A DNA stretch of 64,000 nt from positions 3,844,001 through 3,908,000 of the forward strand of contig NZ_JBCNLP010000001.1 in NCBI RefSeq assembly GCF_039595395.1. Reading direction: 5' to 3'. The translations under genes and the position numbers were made by a program. The notes beneath the pieces are model-generated. The model worked only from the letters and a program-made list of their open reading frames with translations. It was not told the origin of the DNA and did not search any database. This stretch comes from Novosphingobium sp. GTDB taxonomy: Bacteria > Pseudomonadota > Alphaproteobacteria > Sphingomonadales > Sphingomonadaceae. This document shows, piece after piece, positions 62,270-64,000 of the stretch (positions are counted from its first letter, which is position 1; each line of letters starts with the position of its first letter).

Positions 62270-62800
62270 ATGGACATTTCCAAGATTTCGGTTGGCAAGA
62301 ATCCGCCTGACAACCTTAACGTCATCATCGAAGTGCCCACCGGCGGCGAACCGGTGAAGTATGAATTCGACAAGGAATCGGGCGCGCTCTTCGTCGACCG
62401 CATCCTGCACACGCCGATGCGCTACCCCGCCAACTATGGCTTCGTACCGCACACGCTCTCGCCCGATGGCGATCCGCTCGATGCGCTGGTGGTGGCCCGC
62501 TCGCCCTTCGTGCCCGGCTCGGTGATCCGCGCGCGTCCCATCGCCGTGCTGAATCTGGAAGACGAAGCCGGCGGCGACGAAAAGCTGCTCTGCGTCCCCG
62601 ACGACAAGACCTTTCCTTACTATGCCAACGTCAAGGAAAAGGAAGATCTGCCCGACATCATCTCGCAGCAGGTCGAACACTTCTTCACCCATTACAAGGA
62701 TCTGGAGAAGGAAAAGTGGGTTCGCGTCGGCACCTGGGGCACCGCCGCCGATGCCCGCCGCATCGTGATGGAAGCCATCGCGCGCTATCAGGCCAAGTAA
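62270..62800 (+). CDS. ppa: Inorganic pyrophosphatase
   Basis: 176-residue family I soluble pyrophosphatase. Active-site motifs: DRILHTPMRYPANYGFVP, DGDPLDALVV (Mg2+ aspartates), and DLPDIISQQVEHFFTHYKDLE. It hydrolyses pyrophosphate and pulls biosynthesis forward. The start at 62270 (MDISKISVGKNPPD) is the family start; the earlier ATG at 62243 is not conserved. Its terminator lies inside the 3' end of the converging glycosyltransferase gene. Confidence 0.97.
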   Translation: MDISKISVGKNPPDNLNVIIEVPTGGEPVKYEFDKESGALFVDRILHTPMRYPANYGFVPHTLSPDGDPLDALVVARSPFVPGSVIRARPIAVLNLEDEAGGDEKLLCVPDDKTFPYYANVKEKEDLPDIISQQVEHFFTHYKDLEKEKWVRVGTWGTAADARRIVMEAIARYQAK

Positions 62801-62803
62801 GGC

Positions 62804-64000
62804 TTACGCCTGAAGGCTGACGTGAAGAGGCGGCTCCGCAAGGGGCCGCCTTTTTCCATGGGCCGCCACCATCTCCGCCAGAATGGCCCCGGCCAGCACC
62901 AGCGCCACCAGCGCATAGCGCCCATGGAACGCCACATTGAGCAGCGCGATACCCGCCAGCGGATGCGGCAAATCGCTCCAGGCCGGAATCACCAGCGCCA
63001 CCCAGCAGCCCAGCACCAGCGGCAGCCGCCACAGCCTGGGCGCCGCCAGCTCCCGCGCCAGAGCGGCGAAGATCGCGGGAAAGATCATGGCGTAGTGATA
63101 GCCCCAGGCGTTGGGCGCCGCCACCAGCGTCACGCAAAGCAGCAGGTTGAGGCTGTCGAGCGGGCGTTTGCCCTGCGTCACCACGCCATGCAGAGAGGCC
63201 AGCAGCAGGCCCAGCGCCAGCAGCAGGCGCGACGCCAGTTGCACGCCATCGGCGATCGGCACGAAGTGCTGCACCGGCTTGCCGCCCCCGGCCTGAACAT
63301 GCGCCGCCATCCCCGCCAGCGAATGGGCGACGCCGGGCATGGTGTAGCCCTGCGCATGAGGCAGAACCTGAAAAACATATTGCGCATAAAGTGAAGGGCT
63401 GGCCCAGATCAGCCCGATCAAGGCGATGGCGAGCGCGGCCGCGATGGTCGCCACGGCAGAACGCCATTTATCCCGCGTCAGGAACAGCACGGGCACAAGA
63501 CCGGGATAGATCTTCAGCCAGAAGCCAAGCGCAATGCTGATTCCCGCCAGCCCCGGCCGGTTCCTCGCGGAAAACCATAGGCCCGCCACCGCCGAGGTCA
63601 TCAGCAGGATGTTGACCTGCCCCGCCGCCAGCGAGGTCCCGATCGGTGCGATCGCCAGAGCGGCCAGCAGCGCGGCCACCCCCGCCCGGTGCGGCACCGC
63701 CACCATGCGCGGCAGCAGCAGGCATGCCGCGCCCAGCCCGGCCAGACACACCAGCAGATGGATCGCGAAAGCGGCATCGATCGGCAGATGCGAGAGCAGA
63801 TGGAAATAGATCAGCGCAGGCGGCGGATAGACGAAGCCGCTGACATATTCGGCGTCATGACAGATGTCATAGGGGGATGTCAGGTCGCCCGCGCCGCACA
63901 GATAGGTGCGAAAATCCAGGGTCAGCGCCGCCCTGCCCGCCCCTTCGCGCAGCACGGCGATCACCTCGCCCAGATGATGAAGCAGCAGCGCCGCGCTCAC
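62804..64000 (-). CDS. GT87-type (DUF2029) membrane glycosyltransferase, 5' end may be outside the window
   Basis: At least 398 residues, read leftward from the window edge; a GTG at 63998-64000 could be the start but the gene may continue beyond. About nine hydrophobic helices. Motifs of the GT87/mannosyltransferase C-fold: SGFVYPPPALIYFHLLSHLP, FWLKIYPGLVPVLFL, and PNAWGYHYAMIFP near residue 275. Such enzymes use polyprenyl-phosphate sugars to build cell-envelope glycans. The last residues (KRRPLAEPP) are coded by the ppa terminator hairpin. Confidence 0.8.
   Translation of the reverse strand: MSAALLLHHLGEVIAVLREGAGRAALTLDFRTYLCGAGDLTSPYDICHDAEYVSGFVYPPPALIYFHLLSHLPIDAAFAIHLLVCLAGLGAACLLLPRMVAVPHRAGVAALLAALAIAPIGTSLAAGQVNILLMTSAVAGLWFSARNRPGLAGISIALGFWLKIYPGLVPVLFLTRDKWRSAVATIAAALAIALIGLIWASPSLYAQYVFQVLPHAQGYTMPGVAHSLAGMAAHVQAGGGKPVQHFVPIADGVQLASRLLLALGLLLASLHGVVTQGKRPLDSLNLLLCVTLVAAPNAWGYHYAMIFPAIFAALARELAAPRLWRLPLVLGCWVALVIPAWSDLPHPLAGIALLNVAFHGRYALVALVLAGAILAEMVAAHGKRRPLAEPPLHVSLQA
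62828..62856 (+). terminator. ppa terminator inside the opposite gene
   Basis: AGGCGGC / GCCGCCT stem (62828-62834 with 62845-62851) followed by a five-T run, 28 bases after the ppa stop. It lies within the last codons of the converging GT87 gene. Confidence 0.85.

Overview
The window is a GC-rich, densely coded stretch of an alphaproteobacterial chromosome, most likely from a sphingomonad (order Sphingomonadales, perhaps Novosphingobium). The basis is the gene set: a TorF-type porin, a sphingomonad-style DUF4167 protein, a fused CysNC, MdtABC-like RND genes with a NodT lipoprotein, and groESL behind a CIRCE element. This assignment is inference from protein character; no 16S gene is present. 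I see no tRNA, rRNA, transposase, integrase or CRISPR array.

Layout. 0-7 kb: TorF-like porin; a three-gene acyl-CoA block (acyl-CoA dehydrogenase, 3-hydroxyisobutyryl-CoA hydrolase, enoyl-CoA hydratase) that fits valine breakdown; a flavin reductase; a solitary CheW; a CitE-like lyase. 7-12 kb: sulfate assimilation (cysQ, cysNC, cysD and a TauE/SafE transporter), in which about 1.3 kb of cysD and the cysN N-terminus is riddled with small indels. 12-16 kb: a 1,114-residue protein joining GH18-like, NodB deacetylase and GT2 domains. 16-20 kb: TonB-dependent receptor and 3-hydroxybutyrate dehydrogenase-like SDR. 20-30 kb: a complete RND efflux operon. 30-41 kb: mixed housekeeping genes (LysR regulator, apaG, metZ, PMT mannosyltransferase, polyprenol-phosphate-mannose synthase fused to GtrA, leuB, recO, MATE). 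41-50 kb: groESL, a beta-lactamase-like hydrolase, an L,D-transpeptidase, a small lipoprotein, polA and MscS. 50-64 kb: two tandem predicted small RNAs, a UspA protein, metK, lnt, DUF4167, prmC-prfA-hisS, an M61 peptidase, DUF1345, ppa and the 3' part of a GT87 gene.

The most unusual content lies between genes. Seven copies of a 204-257 bp palindromic element, in two subfamilies, sit in intergenic gaps; their terminal hairpins show compensatory changes and their flanks are purine-rich on one side and pyrimidine-rich on the other. A second hairpin family (two copies) keeps its 22-nt loop while its stem sequence changes. Two almost identical sRNA genes of about 62 nt lie in tandem at 50.07-50.52 kb, each with its own promoter of the same geometry, an exposed CCUCUCCC tract and a Rho-independent terminator.

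Functional links within the window: cysD-cysNC-cysQ make and recycle PAPS/PAP, feeding sulfide that MetZ uses for homocysteine and MetK turns into SAM. The DPM synthase-GtrA fusion would supply polyprenyl-phosphate-mannose to a PMT-family enzyme encoded next to it. PrfA is the substrate of PrmC, encoded in the same operon.
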